DNA from: Chara braunii
Lineage: Eukaryota > Streptophyta > Charophyceae > Charales > Characeae
Assembly (NCBI GenBank): GCA_003427395.1
Contig: BFEA01000270.1
Span: 1,487,762 to 1,525,626, forward strand
Length of the DNA stretch: 37,865 bases
Direction of reading: 5' to 3'
The notes beneath the pieces are model-generated. The model worked only from the letters and a program-made list of their open reading frames with translations, did not search any database and was not told the origin of the DNA. Positions 19,862 through 30,806 of this stretch are shown one piece after another; position 1 is the stretch's first letter; every line of letters starts with the position of its first letter. Both the position numbers and the translations under genes were made by a program.

Positions 19862-21120
19862 ATGCTCAGACAAAACTCGAATACCTTGAAGAATGTGAGC
19901 AACGGTACAAGTATACCTCAACGAATCAGATTCGTGAGATGGAACAATGTTTGCATTGGCCCGATTCTAAAGTGCACTATGGTGTTATAGGCCAGGTTTC
20001 GAGTGATTTTGCATTGGTGCTACATTACAGGCGATGAAGGCGTTCGATGAAGTCAGGACGAGTTGCTCGAGATGTTGAAGAAGAAGGACGCGAAAGTGGA
20101 TGCACTGAGGAATGCATTCGTAAAAATCGAGTTGAATGCACAGTTAGTGCTTGAAAGTTTTCTTGAAAGGAAACGAACTAACGAGGTAAGAAATTTCTTT
20201 GTGTCCGGTAGTGTGGATATGGAGGAGGAGGAAGTTGGCAAGAACAACGACAAACAACTAAGCTCTCTAATGGAATCCTTGATTAAAAATGATTTGTTTG
20301 ACCAGGTTGTTGAACTTATTCTTAGAGTTCATCCCTATGTGTCGCAAGAATGCGAGGATTTGTGTTAACGATTGGAGAAAGCTGAAAGAAAGTTGAGAAA
20401 ACTATTGTTGGCAGGTGGCTTGCCATCGATTGATCCTTCTTTTGCATCAGAGGTGTTCGAGTTTCCATCGAACGTAACTTTGGAAGATCTTCCAAAAATC
20501 CGTTTGATTGCTATGTCAGACATATTACGAATGGGTGGTTCGAAGCTTGCACATAGAAACGTACTCTTAGAGGTGCATAATGCAATGAGGTTTCTGGTTA
20601 GTGATAATCAGTTGAGGGAGATTGTCGTAAATCTCAGACAATTGTACAAGGAGGCAGGAGAAGAGTTAATGAATGTTGTGTTTAAGGATAATTTTCCAAA
20701 TCAGTGTGATGAAGAACTGGCATAGGACATGATTACGCATTACAAGGAACAATTGTATAACCTCAGGATTTTGTTAGCAAGTGTCATTGATGATTATTCG
20801 CAGGTGCGGTTTATGAAGGAGATGGGGCGTGTAAAAAATAATTGAATGATCTCGCAATTATAAATAAGAAACATAAGAGAAGATTGTCTGAGGTGGTGCT
20901 TTCATTAGTTGAAGCTTTAAGGCGTCGATGTCCAAATTGCCTTAAGCCATTTGAGAAAAGGGGACTACATAAAATAAATGATTTGACGATGGTTACACAT
21001 AGGTGTGACAACAGAACAAACCTTTATCCTCATGGAGCTGGTGTTGTTGATGAGCACGAGGAGCTCGCAGTGGAAGAAAGTATGAGGCAACTTGGTGGAC
21101 AGGATGATGTAAGTGAATAG
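19861..21120 (+). pseudogene. Broken coiled-coil/zinc-finger ORF of unknown function
   Basis: Protein-like sequence starts exactly where the Penelope-like homology ends. The segment 19861-20034 includes EQRYKYTSTNQIREMEQC and HWPDSKVHYGVIGQV. A frame change near 20020-20048 leads to a long frame (20050-20843) rich in Leu, Glu and Lys. That frame is predicted helical and is broken by TAA (20366-20368), TAG (20723-20725) and TGA (20843-20845). A further shift at an A run (20833-20838) leads to a final segment with CPNC...HRC, a possible zinc finger, ending at TAG 21118-21120. Its base composition is more AT-rich than the retroelement. I do not recognise the family. The abrupt start suggests the retroelement inserted into it or removed its 5' part. 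Confidence 0.5.
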
Positions 21121-21344
21121 TGTGATTTATCTTTGTCGTCGAGTATACGGTAAGTTATATTGGAGTGACAAAAGTAGAAGGAGAGGGAATAACTAGAGTG
21201 CGAGGGAGCATGAGGATGTGGAGTAGGATAACAGAGAGGAATGCATGGTTTCACATTTTTTTTCATTCCATTAATGATGATGACACTTGAAGGGGTTTAT
21301 GATAAGACGCTTAATTTTTTTGTCTTTTATCACATTTATTTGAG

Positions 21345-21495
21345 TATTCTNTNTNTTTNTNTNTTTNTNTNTNTTTTTNNTCCCCCCCCCCCCCCNCNCC
21401 CCCCNCNCTCTCTCTCTTTCTCTTTTTTTTTTTTTCNANATTTCNTTNTTNACAACTNTTATTNNTNTTNGNAAANAANNTTATTNTTGTATANA
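21345..21495. other. Low-quality sequence with scattered N
   Basis: Many single N in a T/C-rich tract, followed by AATAAAGG at 21496. No translation across this stretch is trustworthy. Confidence 0.95.
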
Positions 21496-21499
21496 AATA

Positions 21500-23480
21500 A
21501 AGGCTGCTTTAGTCGGTTGTTGATATGTTATCTTATGTTGTATTTGTTTATTCTCATGGAGATGGTGTCATTTTTTAGATATTAACATTTGCTAAATTTT
21601 GTTTTTCAATATTTGCAAGGAATATGAGTGTGAACGATATACAGAAAACCAAGTTGTGAAATCACACAGATGTCCAAGTAGTCGTGTCCAAGCAGAGAGT
21701 ACAAATGCACCGAGAAAACTATCCATATAGAGCAATACAATGAAGTAATGAGTCAATGTTCAATCCTGTCCCATCTTCTCGTCCGTGGTATTTCCCCTTG
21801 TGCGTACTCAAGGAGGGACGTTTCTTTTATGTACGTGGTGTGAAAAACTGTTTTCTGCAACCGCGCGATTTTTTGTGCAAGGCTGCTTCGGGAATTGAAT
21901 CGGGAGGGCCGGCGGGATCACATGGGTGCTCTTGTTTTTCTTGCTTTTTTGAATCGAGGCCAGTGTGATCTTGTGACGATTGGTCGCTGGTCACGCCTTA
22001 GCGAGCGGGAAAGATAACTGTTGCCATAACTTCTTTCTTGTTCTGCTGTGGGAAATGAGAATTTTGGCCCCGTTGTCACGCGGGAAAATCTTTTTGAATT
22101 TTCAACTGAGGTCGAGCGCCCATGGGCTTGTGGAATTTGCTTCGTTTAAAATTTTTTTTTGCAATTAGGATTTAGATTAAGAATTTAGGCGCGTCTCAAT
22201 TTTTGTTGCACGACATTTCTTGCTTGCGCACGCTTTGCCGCGTCAGGATCTGTGTTCTGACTTTTCTGCGCCTTAATCTTTGTGCGTAACTGTGACTTTT
22301 GTTTTGGCGGGCATAAGTGCAACTGTAATCGTCCTGTTCCTGATGTGCTTTGTGGCGTCCTGTGCACGAGTACTTCTTCCTATGTCCTATTGGCCTGAAC
22401 GCTTGCATGACTGGATCGATGTGTGGAATGAGGCTACGCCCCCCACGCCGCGGTCTGGCCATGCAGACGTAGGCACTTCCTTCCTCCTCCTTTTTCCACT
22501 TAGGCACAACCCCGGGTCTCTCGTGCAAGCGTGCATGCTATAAATTTCGCAAGCGCGATTAACTCCCTCTCTAAGAATTATGGGAGTTAGTGCGGTCGAG
22601 AGGATCGGCTAACGAGCGAGATTTGGAAGGTGAGTAGAGAGTTGGGCGATTCGACGAGCTGGTGCTGGGCATGCGGGGTTGACGTGGGGCCGCGACAGAC
22701 TGTGGCGCACGGGCGAACCTGGCTCCCATGTTCAGACTAAGCGGGGTGACAACTTTGTGTGGGTGCGAGACGACGGACTGCCCGCATCAGGATGTTGTGA
22801 AGAGAGAGAGAGAGAGAGAGGGAAACAGCGAGACGAGATGTGTTGTGGCGATATTTCTCTTCCATCCTTTGAACAATTTTGGTATTCGGCGCCAGTCGCC
22901 TTGTCCTTCTTTTTTATCGGCATCTCGGATTTTTCGTTTTCCTTGCTTCCTTTCTTCGGAGACTGGAATGTGGATTGTTTTTCCCCACTCCTCGTCTCTG
23001 TCTTTTTGAATCAGAAAATCTCATTGATTGGTTGCCGGTGATCGAGCCTTGTGTGATCTCTGGGCAAATTGGCCAAAGAATTGTTGCATGATCCTCGATT
23101 CTTTTTGTTTGTATGTAAGCTAGATGCATGGATGATAGGCGTGATTATGTCTGTGTATGAATTAGACAAGCATGCTAGACGATTAGATGACCGTCTCACT
23201 ATAGGATGACCCATCAACCACTGGCTTTCACCCATTTGATTGAAGGATAGGCCCCGCGCACGCACGTGTAGGCTCGACCAAAGACGATCGCTGCCTACAC
23301 GAGCGTCTGCGAAACCTGGACTTGACTAATTTCCCGAATGGCTGGTGTTCCACCCCGACTTGCAACATGAATTTCGACGTTCCCTTTCGTGTCACTGAAC
23401 GCGAGTATTTGAGGGATCGGGAATTCCGGGAATATTGGGAGAGCACTTTTGTTTGTCTGCACGACCCTAGGCGGAACCTC
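21500..23480. other. Spacer with promoter-like TATA and hairpin, no gene
   Basis: No gene is recognised. TATAAA at about 22541-22546 is followed by a hairpin with arms TAACTCCC (22560-22567) and GGGAGTTA (22582-22589). A short GA run lies at about 22800-22820. The region could be part of an LTR or promoter, but no paired repeat was found. Confidence 0.3.
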
Positions 23481-23485
23481 CGGAA

Positions 23486-23899
23486 TTTCCCTACTTGATG
23501 GGGAACGAACGTATTTGCGAGTGGGACCTCGACCAGGCCTTGGGACGTCATCCCCATCTTCCCAGCTACTCCAGCCCATACACGTGTCACGTCCTCATGG
23601 GGCCCGGAATCATTATCTTAAGGACCAAATTCCCTCCCTATCACTGCATCCTACTCTACCACTCCCTAACCATCGTCCCCTGGCTCGCAATGACTCCTTA
23701 CTGGCCCTAACCCCCGTGCTTAGAGTGTCTGCGGAACCACGAGTACTGAGCTTCCAGCTTCATCCGACGAACTCGTTCGGAGGAAGAATGACGGGCGCAC
23801 AATCTTCGATTGAGGCCATACGCGTCAGATTTGGAGACTTGCGACATTCGACGTCGGCAGGTGACGAATCAGCGGGATACCCATAGCGTCCCGATAGTG
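23486..23899 (+). pseudogene. Broken copy of an unrecognised protein (CEWD...FPPY family), copy 2
   Basis: The plus-strand frame 23486-23899 aligns gaplessly with the minus-strand frame at 1863-2324. Matches include FPY, R[VI]CEWD, a conserved Cys, G and FPPY, P-W-x4-P-x-W-P, CxxC (here CLEC), TRSEEE against TRGEVE, RLRP and RD...VP. Conservative swaps (V/I, V/L, D/E, H/Y) are common and base identity is only about 60%, as expected for coding homologs. Four in-frame stops after the W-P segment, and another just before the FPY, mark it as dead. The overlapping minus-strand frames (23228-23590) are treated as shadows. Confidence 0.5.
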
Positions 23900-24556
23900 C
23901 ACCAGATACGACCCCGACCCGGACGACGGAACCAACGGAGGAGGTAGCTCTGTCCCCCAAAGCTAAACAGAACTTCAGTCCACGCTTACTCTCCTGCATT
24001 CGTATCCCGGAGCTTGCCACAAGAGATCTCAGTTCCGACTTGGGACTCCACCCCCACTTTCCTAAAATCCTTGGCACACCCCCTTTTTCGCACTTCCAGG
24101 ACCACTCACACTCCGATCAGGAAGTCGCGCCGGGCATGAGGTTAGGGCATCACAATGGTCCCTCCCCTCTCTCTCACATGTGTGGTGTATGATGGGGTGT
24201 CACATTAGTATCTGGTAGGTCAGGTCATATCTTTGAGTCTTGCGTTGCGCTACGTTGTGCTATTTTCGTATGAATCTGGATGTACATTGCTTGTTGATGC
24301 TTTGTTGACACTGCATTGTTCATTCGAGTCCTTTTCATCACCTAGCGGATCCTTGGCTCCATATACATCGCTCGATTGAGCATGTATCATCCCCATACCC
24401 CTTTTTGTTCACCTTAATCAGGGTGCCCAATAAGATTGTGGCATCATCCATTTCATCAACCTTTAGTGGTGTTTTTAGCCAGCATTTTGTATACCACCAT
24501 CAATTTATTATTATTTTTTAATTATTATCATTATTTTTTAATGGGAACAAATAGGT

Positions 24557-25100
24557 CTACAATTTCTTACATTTGATTTGTCCATTTTGTTGTGAAGCAA
24601 AGTGAGAATCCTTGGAATTACAAATTCCCCCATCTTGCTTGATTCCACAAACGGCTTCAAAATATATCATTAAATCAATGGATAAAGTCGACCACATGGT
24701 TTCCCAAAATTCTTTGGATAAACCATCTACTCCTGGGGTTTTATCCTCCTCCATGTGCATCAATGCTGTCCATATTTCCTCTTTTGATAAGGGTCTCTGT
24801 AAGTGGTCACATTGTTCTTGATTTGTTGCTTGTCTCAAGGGTTCGAGAAAGAGTCGGGTGGCGTGGTCATCCTCATGATGCAGGGTGGGGTTCTTGGAAG
24901 GTAGAAAAAGTCTTTTGAAAAAGTCATATCCAACCTTTAGGTGTAGCAGGATCTGAAGATACCGCAGGGTCGAAGAGTCTTTCTATGCTTTAACGTTTTG
25001 CTCGAGAATGAGCCAAGGCAAAAAAGGATGCGTCCACTTGTCCTTCGGAAGAAAATTTGGATAGTTTCCCTCCGATCAGTTGTCCCTTCCAACATTGTTG
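24557..25100 (-). pseudogene. LINE (L1-type) reverse transcriptase fragment
   Basis: On the minus strand, LSKEEIWTALMHMEEDKTPG, followed by VDGLSKEFWETMW, is the start of an L1-type RT domain (the conserved K-x-PG-x-DG-[LF] region). The upstream residues HEDDHATRLFLEPLRQA are in the same frame. Further upstream in other frames, SFFALAHSRAKR and SIERLFDP resemble the stretch before the RT in plant LINEs, with frameshifts and stops between. The frame ends at 24557 before the catalytic YADD, so the fragment is truncated and inactive. It would have acted by target-primed reverse transcription. Confidence 0.75.
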
Positions 25101-25404
25101 AGCAAAGGGTAAAAGTTGGTACCTTAACATGCTCATTCTTCAAATTTTCTTTTGTCCTTGTGCAGGTTCTTTGAATTGTGGTGTCTTTGCTCACCTGCTG
25201 GGGACCGCACACCATTCGTTGGTAAGTAAGGCCTGGATCCCACAGCTTTCCGCCCAGCCTTTGGAAGAGATCTTTTGAGATTCAACTGCACCTCAAATTG
25301 TTCTGTATAATTCCATAAGTGGCACTGGGCCTGGTTCCCGGCACGTGCGGCTCCCCACAAAAAGATTCAAGCATTGCTAGGGAAGAAAAGGGAAAAGGAA
25401 AAAA

Positions 25405-25690
25405 ACCGAGGCCGCCAGAGTGGCCCGGGACCACTTGCCCAGCCGGGCCAAAAAAGTAAAAATGAAAAAATATATATTTTTTAATTTTCAATTTTGTTTT
25501 GTAAAGAATTTTGATGTGACCCTGAGGCAAAAGTTGTTCAGTTTATGTTTCTGCATAACATAGTTTTTCTGCGGATTTTTTTACCCTTGCACCACCGGGC
25601 CGCCCGGGAAAATAGGGTGACCCGGGCGGCCCGGCTGGTAGCCTAGCAAAAAACCCAAAAAAGCAAAGCCGCAATCTTTCGGAAAAAACA
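25405..25690 (+). repeat. Dispersed repeat R, copy 1
   Basis: GCCRCCAGARTGGCCCGGG, then CC-GCCGGGC-AAAAAA, then CC-AAGGCARAAGTTGTTCAG, is shared with 27472-27660. A CCGGGCCGCCCGGG/CCCGGGCGGCCCGG pair (about 25593-25633) gives a strong inverted repeat in this copy. Confidence 0.6.
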
Positions 25691-26100
25691 AGGATTTCTG
25701 TCCAGTGTAGTCTTTCCAAAGTGTGCCGTAGCCAAGGGTAGGCTGGGGGCTACCCTCTTGTATGCACCATTCTGTGCCAAGAGGGCACACTGGAATAGGA
25801 TGAAGAGTAGGAAAAACCGACGTCGATTGGGTAACTTTTAGCTAGGAAGCGGCCGAAAATTCTTGTCACGGTGGGGTCTCCTGTCTCTTTTGGTGACACT
25901 GTATTGTTTTGAAAGGCCTTCCAGTTGCCAAGCAACTGCTGTGCAGTGGGGTCCAGGCCTAGGTTTGTATCAAACAGCCAAAAATGAACGTTGGGAACCA
26001 AATGTGTAATGTAGAAGAAAGGCAAAACTGAATGTTGTTTGCTCAGCTTGTTTGTGACTCTTGAAAGGTCTCGGAGGTTGATTCTTCTTTTTTTCATGAT

Positions 26101-26449
26101 AACTGACCGGACGTCAGGACCGGGTTCTGGACAGTCCGGAACAACATGTCCGGGTCCGGTGTCCGGTCCTTATGTCCGGATGGAGGCCCCCGGGTCAAAA
26201 ATGGAAAAAATTAAAGGGGCAGCCCAGGACGTTTTCTGGGTCCTGGCTGCCCCTTGAAAAATCATTGGGTGATTTTTCAGTGTCTTTTCACCCCACCAGA
26301 CAGGGCCTAGAGGTCCAGACACAAGACACTGCAGGTTCTTGGGGTGTCGGGTTTCACACAAGCCCCAGCAATTTCAAAGCAGTCGTTTCGACGTGCCGCC
26401 CCCCGCTGCTGCCAGTTGCCCCGCGCGCGCGCGCGCGAGCGAGCGAGCG

Positions 26450-26522
<73 letters not shown>

Positions 26523-26965
26523 ACTGACAGTGCTGCCTGAAGACTCTGACGTTCTGAATTGAAGTGCAAAGTTCAAACTTATAAGTTATATGAAGTTATG
26601 AACTTAAAATTACTTAATTGAAACTTGAAAGTTCAATACGTCAAAGTTAGTCATACTTTTTTCAATTGTTTTTTCTCTGTTTCTTTAGTCTTGTGCCTGC
26701 TTTGCACTGTTTGCAACTCTGCATGTCTGCTAGTTGTATGTGCGTGTTGATTTGCTGCAAGACAGGTGCTCTGCTGCCTAAACTACGAAGTGCAAAGCCC
26801 TGCCCCCNCCCCCCAACCCCCCTTCCCGTTTTTTTTTTTTTTGGTCCGCACATTTTGTACCCCCTGACACGGGTCCGAACTGTCCGGGTCCGGTGATGTC
26901 CGGGTCACCGGACGGTCCGGACAGGTCCAGACACTGGTCCGGAAGACAGTCGGGGAGTGTCCGGT
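26101..26965. repeat. GTCCGG-clustered element with foldbacks
   Basis: Clusters of GTCCGG/CCGGAC occur at 26101-26185 and 26875-26965 and share TGTCCGGGTCCGGTG. Between them lie inverted repeats GGGGCAGCCCAGGAC (26216-26230) with GTCCTGGCTGCCCC (26240-26253) and GAAAAATCA (26256-26264) with TGATTTTTC (26270-26278). This may be a further MITE with a reiterated word, but no terminal repeat or target duplication is clear. Confidence 0.35.
26421..26521. repeat. Compound (GC)n-(GAGC)n-(GA)n microsatellite
   Basis: GC repeats pass through GAGC units into a long pure GA run. Confidence 0.95.
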
Positions 26966-27033
26966 GTCTGGGTCTGCGGTTACCATGCCTTTTTTCTTTC
27001 TTTTTTGGGTCATTTCTGAACTTATGCGATTCA

Positions 27034-27350
27034 GGGCCTCGCCACACCACTCCCGAGTTTGGAAAATTTTCGGGAGTGCTCCCGAAAGTGAAAACCTGCT
27101 CGAGAGTGCCTTTCGCCACACTACGCTCTCGACCGGGCCGCACTCCATGTCTGAAAATGTCAGTTGCCACATTGGGACCGGGCCGCACTCCAAGTCTGAA
27201 AATGTCAGTTGCCACATTGGGACACGATCGGTGTCAAGCAGTCTGGCAGAAGTCCGTTCCCTTCCAGCTCCAGTCCCGAATCTGGGATGAAACTCGGAGG
27301 AGGGAAGGTCTCTCGAAAAGGCAGGAGTGCTCTCCGGAACTTTGACAGTA
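27034..27350. mobile_element. MITE-3, left end of a MITE-1-related element
   Basis: GGGCCTCGCCACACCACT at 27034-27051 is identical to the first 18 bp of MITE-1 and is likewise preceded by TCA. It continues with CCCGAG instead of ATCGAAA. The words TCGGGAG, CTCCCGA and CTCTCGA then recur downstream, and an internal CGCCACAC copy lies near 27110. A 45-bp segment is duplicated in tandem (27131-27175 and 27176-27220). No matching right end was found, so it is truncated or diverged. Confidence 0.55.
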
Positions 27351-27471
27351 TTTGAAATTGAAGAAATTATCTACGGGAATACTCACTAGGACTGTTTAGA
27401 CTGTCTGCCTGAGACTGGGATCAGATACTCGCATACACTACCCGTAGGATCTTTTTACTGCGGTGTCTGAA

Positions 27472-27660
27472 AAGCTAGGCCACCAGAATGGCCCGGGCCC
27501 ACTAGACAGGCCGGGCTAAAAAAAAAGAAAAAAAAAAGATTTTTCATTTGGTAAGGAATTATGTTTTGGCCCCAAGGCAGAAGTTGTTCAGTCCTGGCCG
27601 GGCCACCCTGTCAACCGAGGTGATCCAGTGTGGCCCAGTTCGTAGCTTAGCTGAAAAGTG
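27472..27660 (+). repeat. Dispersed repeat R, copy 2
   Basis: Diverged copy of 25405-25690 in the same orientation, about 2.07 kb downstream. Confidence 0.6.
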
Positions 27661-27943
27661 GATTTGCTCCTCAGCCGAGTCACACAGCTGGATGAGACAC
27701 GGTGGCAATGTTCTGCCACTTGTGGATTTTTGTTACATTGTAATCATACGGCAACTGGCGCTAATCTTTTCCTCTGTTTTTTGGGTATTTCCTGTTTCCC
27801 TCTACCTGCCTTCCATTTGTTTCTGCCAGTGGATGCGTTTTTTAATGGAAAGAATTCCTTCCTTTCCTCTCTGAAAAACCGCAAAAAAAAAGGCATTTCC
27901 CATAAAAGGCATTTGTCATTGCCCCGGGAGGTGATGTCCAAAT

Positions 27944-28184
27944 TCCTAAATCCGCAGCTCAGCAGGTCTCAAACCTTGGAAGCAATCATGGTGCTGTCTC
28001 CCTTGGTATTAGAAAAAAACCTTGCATCCAGAGGGTGACTGGCAAATTCCAAAATCCAACCCAACCCATGTGGCTGAACAGTAGGGCCATGAACAGGCCT
28101 ATGTGCGAACCCAGATGCAATCGGGTGTTAAAAAAAAAAAAGGTTCCTGAATCCAGCATCTCAGCAGGCATCAAACCTTGGGAC
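27944..28184 (+). repeat. 40-bp direct repeat pair
   Basis: TTCCTAAATCCGCAGCTCAG, followed by CAGG-CTCAAACCTTGG-A (27944-27983), recurs at 28144-28184 with several substitutions. Confidence 0.6.
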
Positions 28185-28194
28185 TTACAATCCG

Positions 28195-28276
28195 ACTTTG
28201 GTCGTTGAGGGGGCACTGGGTGACCGCAAAAGCGTCGCAAAATTTTGCAAAAAAGGGTGCTAGTGTGACTATTCCC
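28195..28276. mobile_element. MITE-5, right end only
   Basis: The complement of the end reads GGGAATAGTCACACTAGC, close to the MITE-4 terminus. It is followed inside by TTTTTTGCAAAATTTTGC and CTTTTGC, a reiterated TTTTGC word. TAA follows the end (28277-28279), a possible Harbinger-type duplication. The left end was not found. Confidence 0.35.
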
Positions 28277-28279
28277 TAA

Positions 28280-30340
28280 GTGTTTGAGTATGTGCCCCCT
28301 GCTGTTCTCATAGTCCATTTCGTGAGTCAAGCTGTACTTGCAATGGCTTTTGTGGAAGACACTCTCAGCGGGAATAATTGGTGGAAACCGCGCATGCAAA
28401 AACCTTTTTGGTTTTTCGCACCCGAAATTTTCCCGTTTGGCAAGAAAGGCCGATCGGAAAATGCATCTGGTCCAAGTAGAGCGCCAGGTTCATAATCCGG
28501 TAGGAAGAGGCCAAGAGGTTGGGACCCAAATCTCGGCCACCCGATTTTTACATCCGACCGCCTGGATTGCCCGTGGGCCCTTCTTGCCAAACGAAAAACG
28601 TTTGGGGACGCAGATCTCAATCTCCTGATCTGAGTGGTATAATTGTGGCTCGCTGCGTATATCAGTGGGGTCTTCCTTGAGGGCTGGAGCCTCCCCCCGT
28701 GAGGGTTTCACAAGGTGGGAGGTGTTATTCTTTGAGGGGGGAGGCGGTATTGGGGGTTTGTCGCCTCTTAGCCAGACTGATTTAGGGTCGGATCAGTACT
28801 CGCGGGTGGGGAGAGAAGGCAAGGGGGTGGCTGCTTATAGCAGAGGGTAAGGATTCTGTTTTTGAGGGAAGGAGTGACTTCGATGGCTACACAGTGAGCC
28901 GAAAGGGGGGGGGAAGCTAGATTTGAAGGAAGGAAGGTAGCAAGGGGATTTTCAACAGAAAGGGATGTTCGTTAGGGTAAGTAGGCTAGAAGGACGAGGC
29001 TGGGGCGACACAGTCCGGTGCTGGAGCCTCTGCTCTGTAACCCAGGGGGAGCTTGAGGCCTATGAAGTTATGCCGAGGGTGGAAGGCATAACCAGATCGT
29101 CCGACGTAGTTGGCGCCGGGGTTTTGACCCTGTAACCTGCGAGGGGCTTGCCGCTAAAGGAATTATCGAGGGAGGAAGGCACTTCCTGTCCGTTAGAGCT
29201 AGGTTGATCGGTACTGGGGAAGGTTGTGGTGCCCTCTTACCCTAGCAGAAGGGGGTATGAGATCAAGTGAGTTCTGGTACGAGGACTGGAAGCCTGGATT
29301 GACGCCCCATCTGAAGGGGAATCTACGATAGTAGGCAGATTAAGTCTTGCCCCCCCGCTCTTATATTTCTCTTAAGTTTTTCGAATGTCCCAAAAAGAGT
29401 TGGGTGTTTAGTGGTCCTGGGAATGTTTTTTAGGACTCTGGGATCCCTACTAACTCGTCTTAGGTGGTTTCAATGCTGTTATACTCAGTGATCTGCGGTT
29501 GTTCGATGCCAGAACGACGCTGACCGGTGCCGGGGTGTTGCCTTGTAACCTGCGATGCAGGAGCGTGAGGTCTGGTAGAGAGATCTGGGGATGTCCTGGG
29601 GTGGGCGTTATCGAGTGCATCGGTCTGGCACCGCACGGGGCAGCGCGGGACCCTCCTGGCCGCATCACACAGGAGTTGGACTAAATCCTCGTCGCGAATA
29701 TACATGGAGCTTCCGCAAGCCGCTCCGACCGAGTGCGCCAGCCATACCTCTCGCGAGCCCCTACGACAGGATAGGGCCTACGCAAGGCACGACTTACCTC
29801 CACCTTACGGGAGCTGTCACCTCCCTACGGTTGGCGTATCCCCGCCGAGCTACCAGTCCACAGTACGCAAGCTGATCAACTGCAATCGCAGAGGTGGACC
29901 AGCCGAGGGCGTTTCTCGTACGCTGTAGCATAGGGGGTACACGTGGTAGTACGCCTCTATCGGACCCGCACGCGAACCGACATCTTGGGGGGCTGAGGTC
30001 CCAAGCGCGACCCGCCGTCGGTCGACTAGGACGTATCCCACACTCCATGCGCACACCACTATAAAGAACATAAGAATAAATATACACGCGCATACGCACA
30101 CACGTACACGAAACGACATAAAATAAACAACGCGACAACGCTCCTAGTCCCTTAGTAGCCATCCCATAACTTTCCGTCGTAGAAATCGGATAGGTGTCGC
30201 GCGTGAAACTTAGTATAAAACCGCGCGGCCGCATGGCTTACTCATATCGACTAGCAATGCATTAATACGCAGGCAGTCACGAAGATGGCGTACTATGTAG
30301 TGCCCATAATCAAGCGGTTCCTCGTGGATCCGAGTACCGC
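28280..30340. other. G-rich spacer with recurrent TGTAACC modules, no gene
   Basis: No gene is recognised. A degenerate module (pyrimidine-GACGNNG, then GGTGCCGGGG, then CTGTAACCTGCGA, then GNGNGTGAGGYCT) recurs near 29010-29075, 29100-29160, 29210-29275 and 29514-29590, and again at 37195-37280. An inverted pair CGTTTGGCAAGAAAGG/CCCTTCTTGCCAAACG lies near 28433 and 28577. Confidence 0.4.
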
Positions 30341-30343
30341 TTA

Positions 30344-30396
30344 TGACACTCAAGTGTCAGACTCGAAGTGTCGTGAGGGTATACTCCCTCACGACA
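30344..30396. repeat. Two adjacent perfect hairpins
   Basis: TGACACT (30344-30350) pairs with AGTGTCA (30353-30359). TGTCGTGAGGG (30369-30379) pairs with CCCTCACGACA (30386-30396) around a 6-nt loop. The second is strong enough to be a cruciform or transcript hairpin; no poly-T follows it. Confidence 0.75.
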
Positions 30397-30704
30397 TTGC
30401 ACGACTGAAGGAATAGCCGTGCAGCCACCGCGAGACCTCCGACCTTTGGCCTGAACGTCTCAGCAGGCAAGGCAAATAGGCTCTGCACGGGGGCAGATTC
30501 CTTCCCTACAGTGTCTAGGGCTTGGGATGTCCTGGACAAGGACCTCGAATCCCGGCCAGGACCAACGTCCGATTAATAATTTATTTAAAAAATACACAAT
30601 CAATGGAGGGGTCTTTCCCCCTTTTCTCAACCTCAACCCCTATTTAATTCCTAATACGCGGGCCCCTCAGGCCACGCGAACTCCCAACATAGGTACACAT
30701 ACAT

Positions 30705-30806
30705 AACTCCGACGAAACAGTTTGTCACAGCCCCTCGTTTGTTGTCCTCTTCTCCCTCTCTGCCTATGGTTTACCGGGCAGTTCTATTTGACGATATATA
30801 TATATT
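30705..30806 (+). repeat. 102-bp direct repeat, left copy (possible short LTR)
   Basis: Matches 36311-36412 with two mismatches seen. It begins AACTCCGACGAAACAG and ends in GACGATATATATATATT. The last 24 bp are duplicated in tandem (to about 30828). The first 15 bases match the stem II loop, 3' strand and GAAA core of the hammerhead at 814-869. Confidence 0.85.

Noticed and set aside
23228-24077. Minus-strand frames that look protein-like
   Set aside because: The plus-strand frame at 23486-23899 has a homolog elsewhere in the window, while these minus-strand frames have none, so they are probably shadows.
26893-27345. 150-codon plus-strand frame
   Set aside because: It crosses the GTCCGG cluster and the MITE-3 end and contains a 45-bp DNA duplication; there is no sign of coding.
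29450-30240. Several overlapping frames of 60-146 codons
   Set aside because: Frames are open on both strands in GC-rich DNA without a recognised domain or conserved partner.
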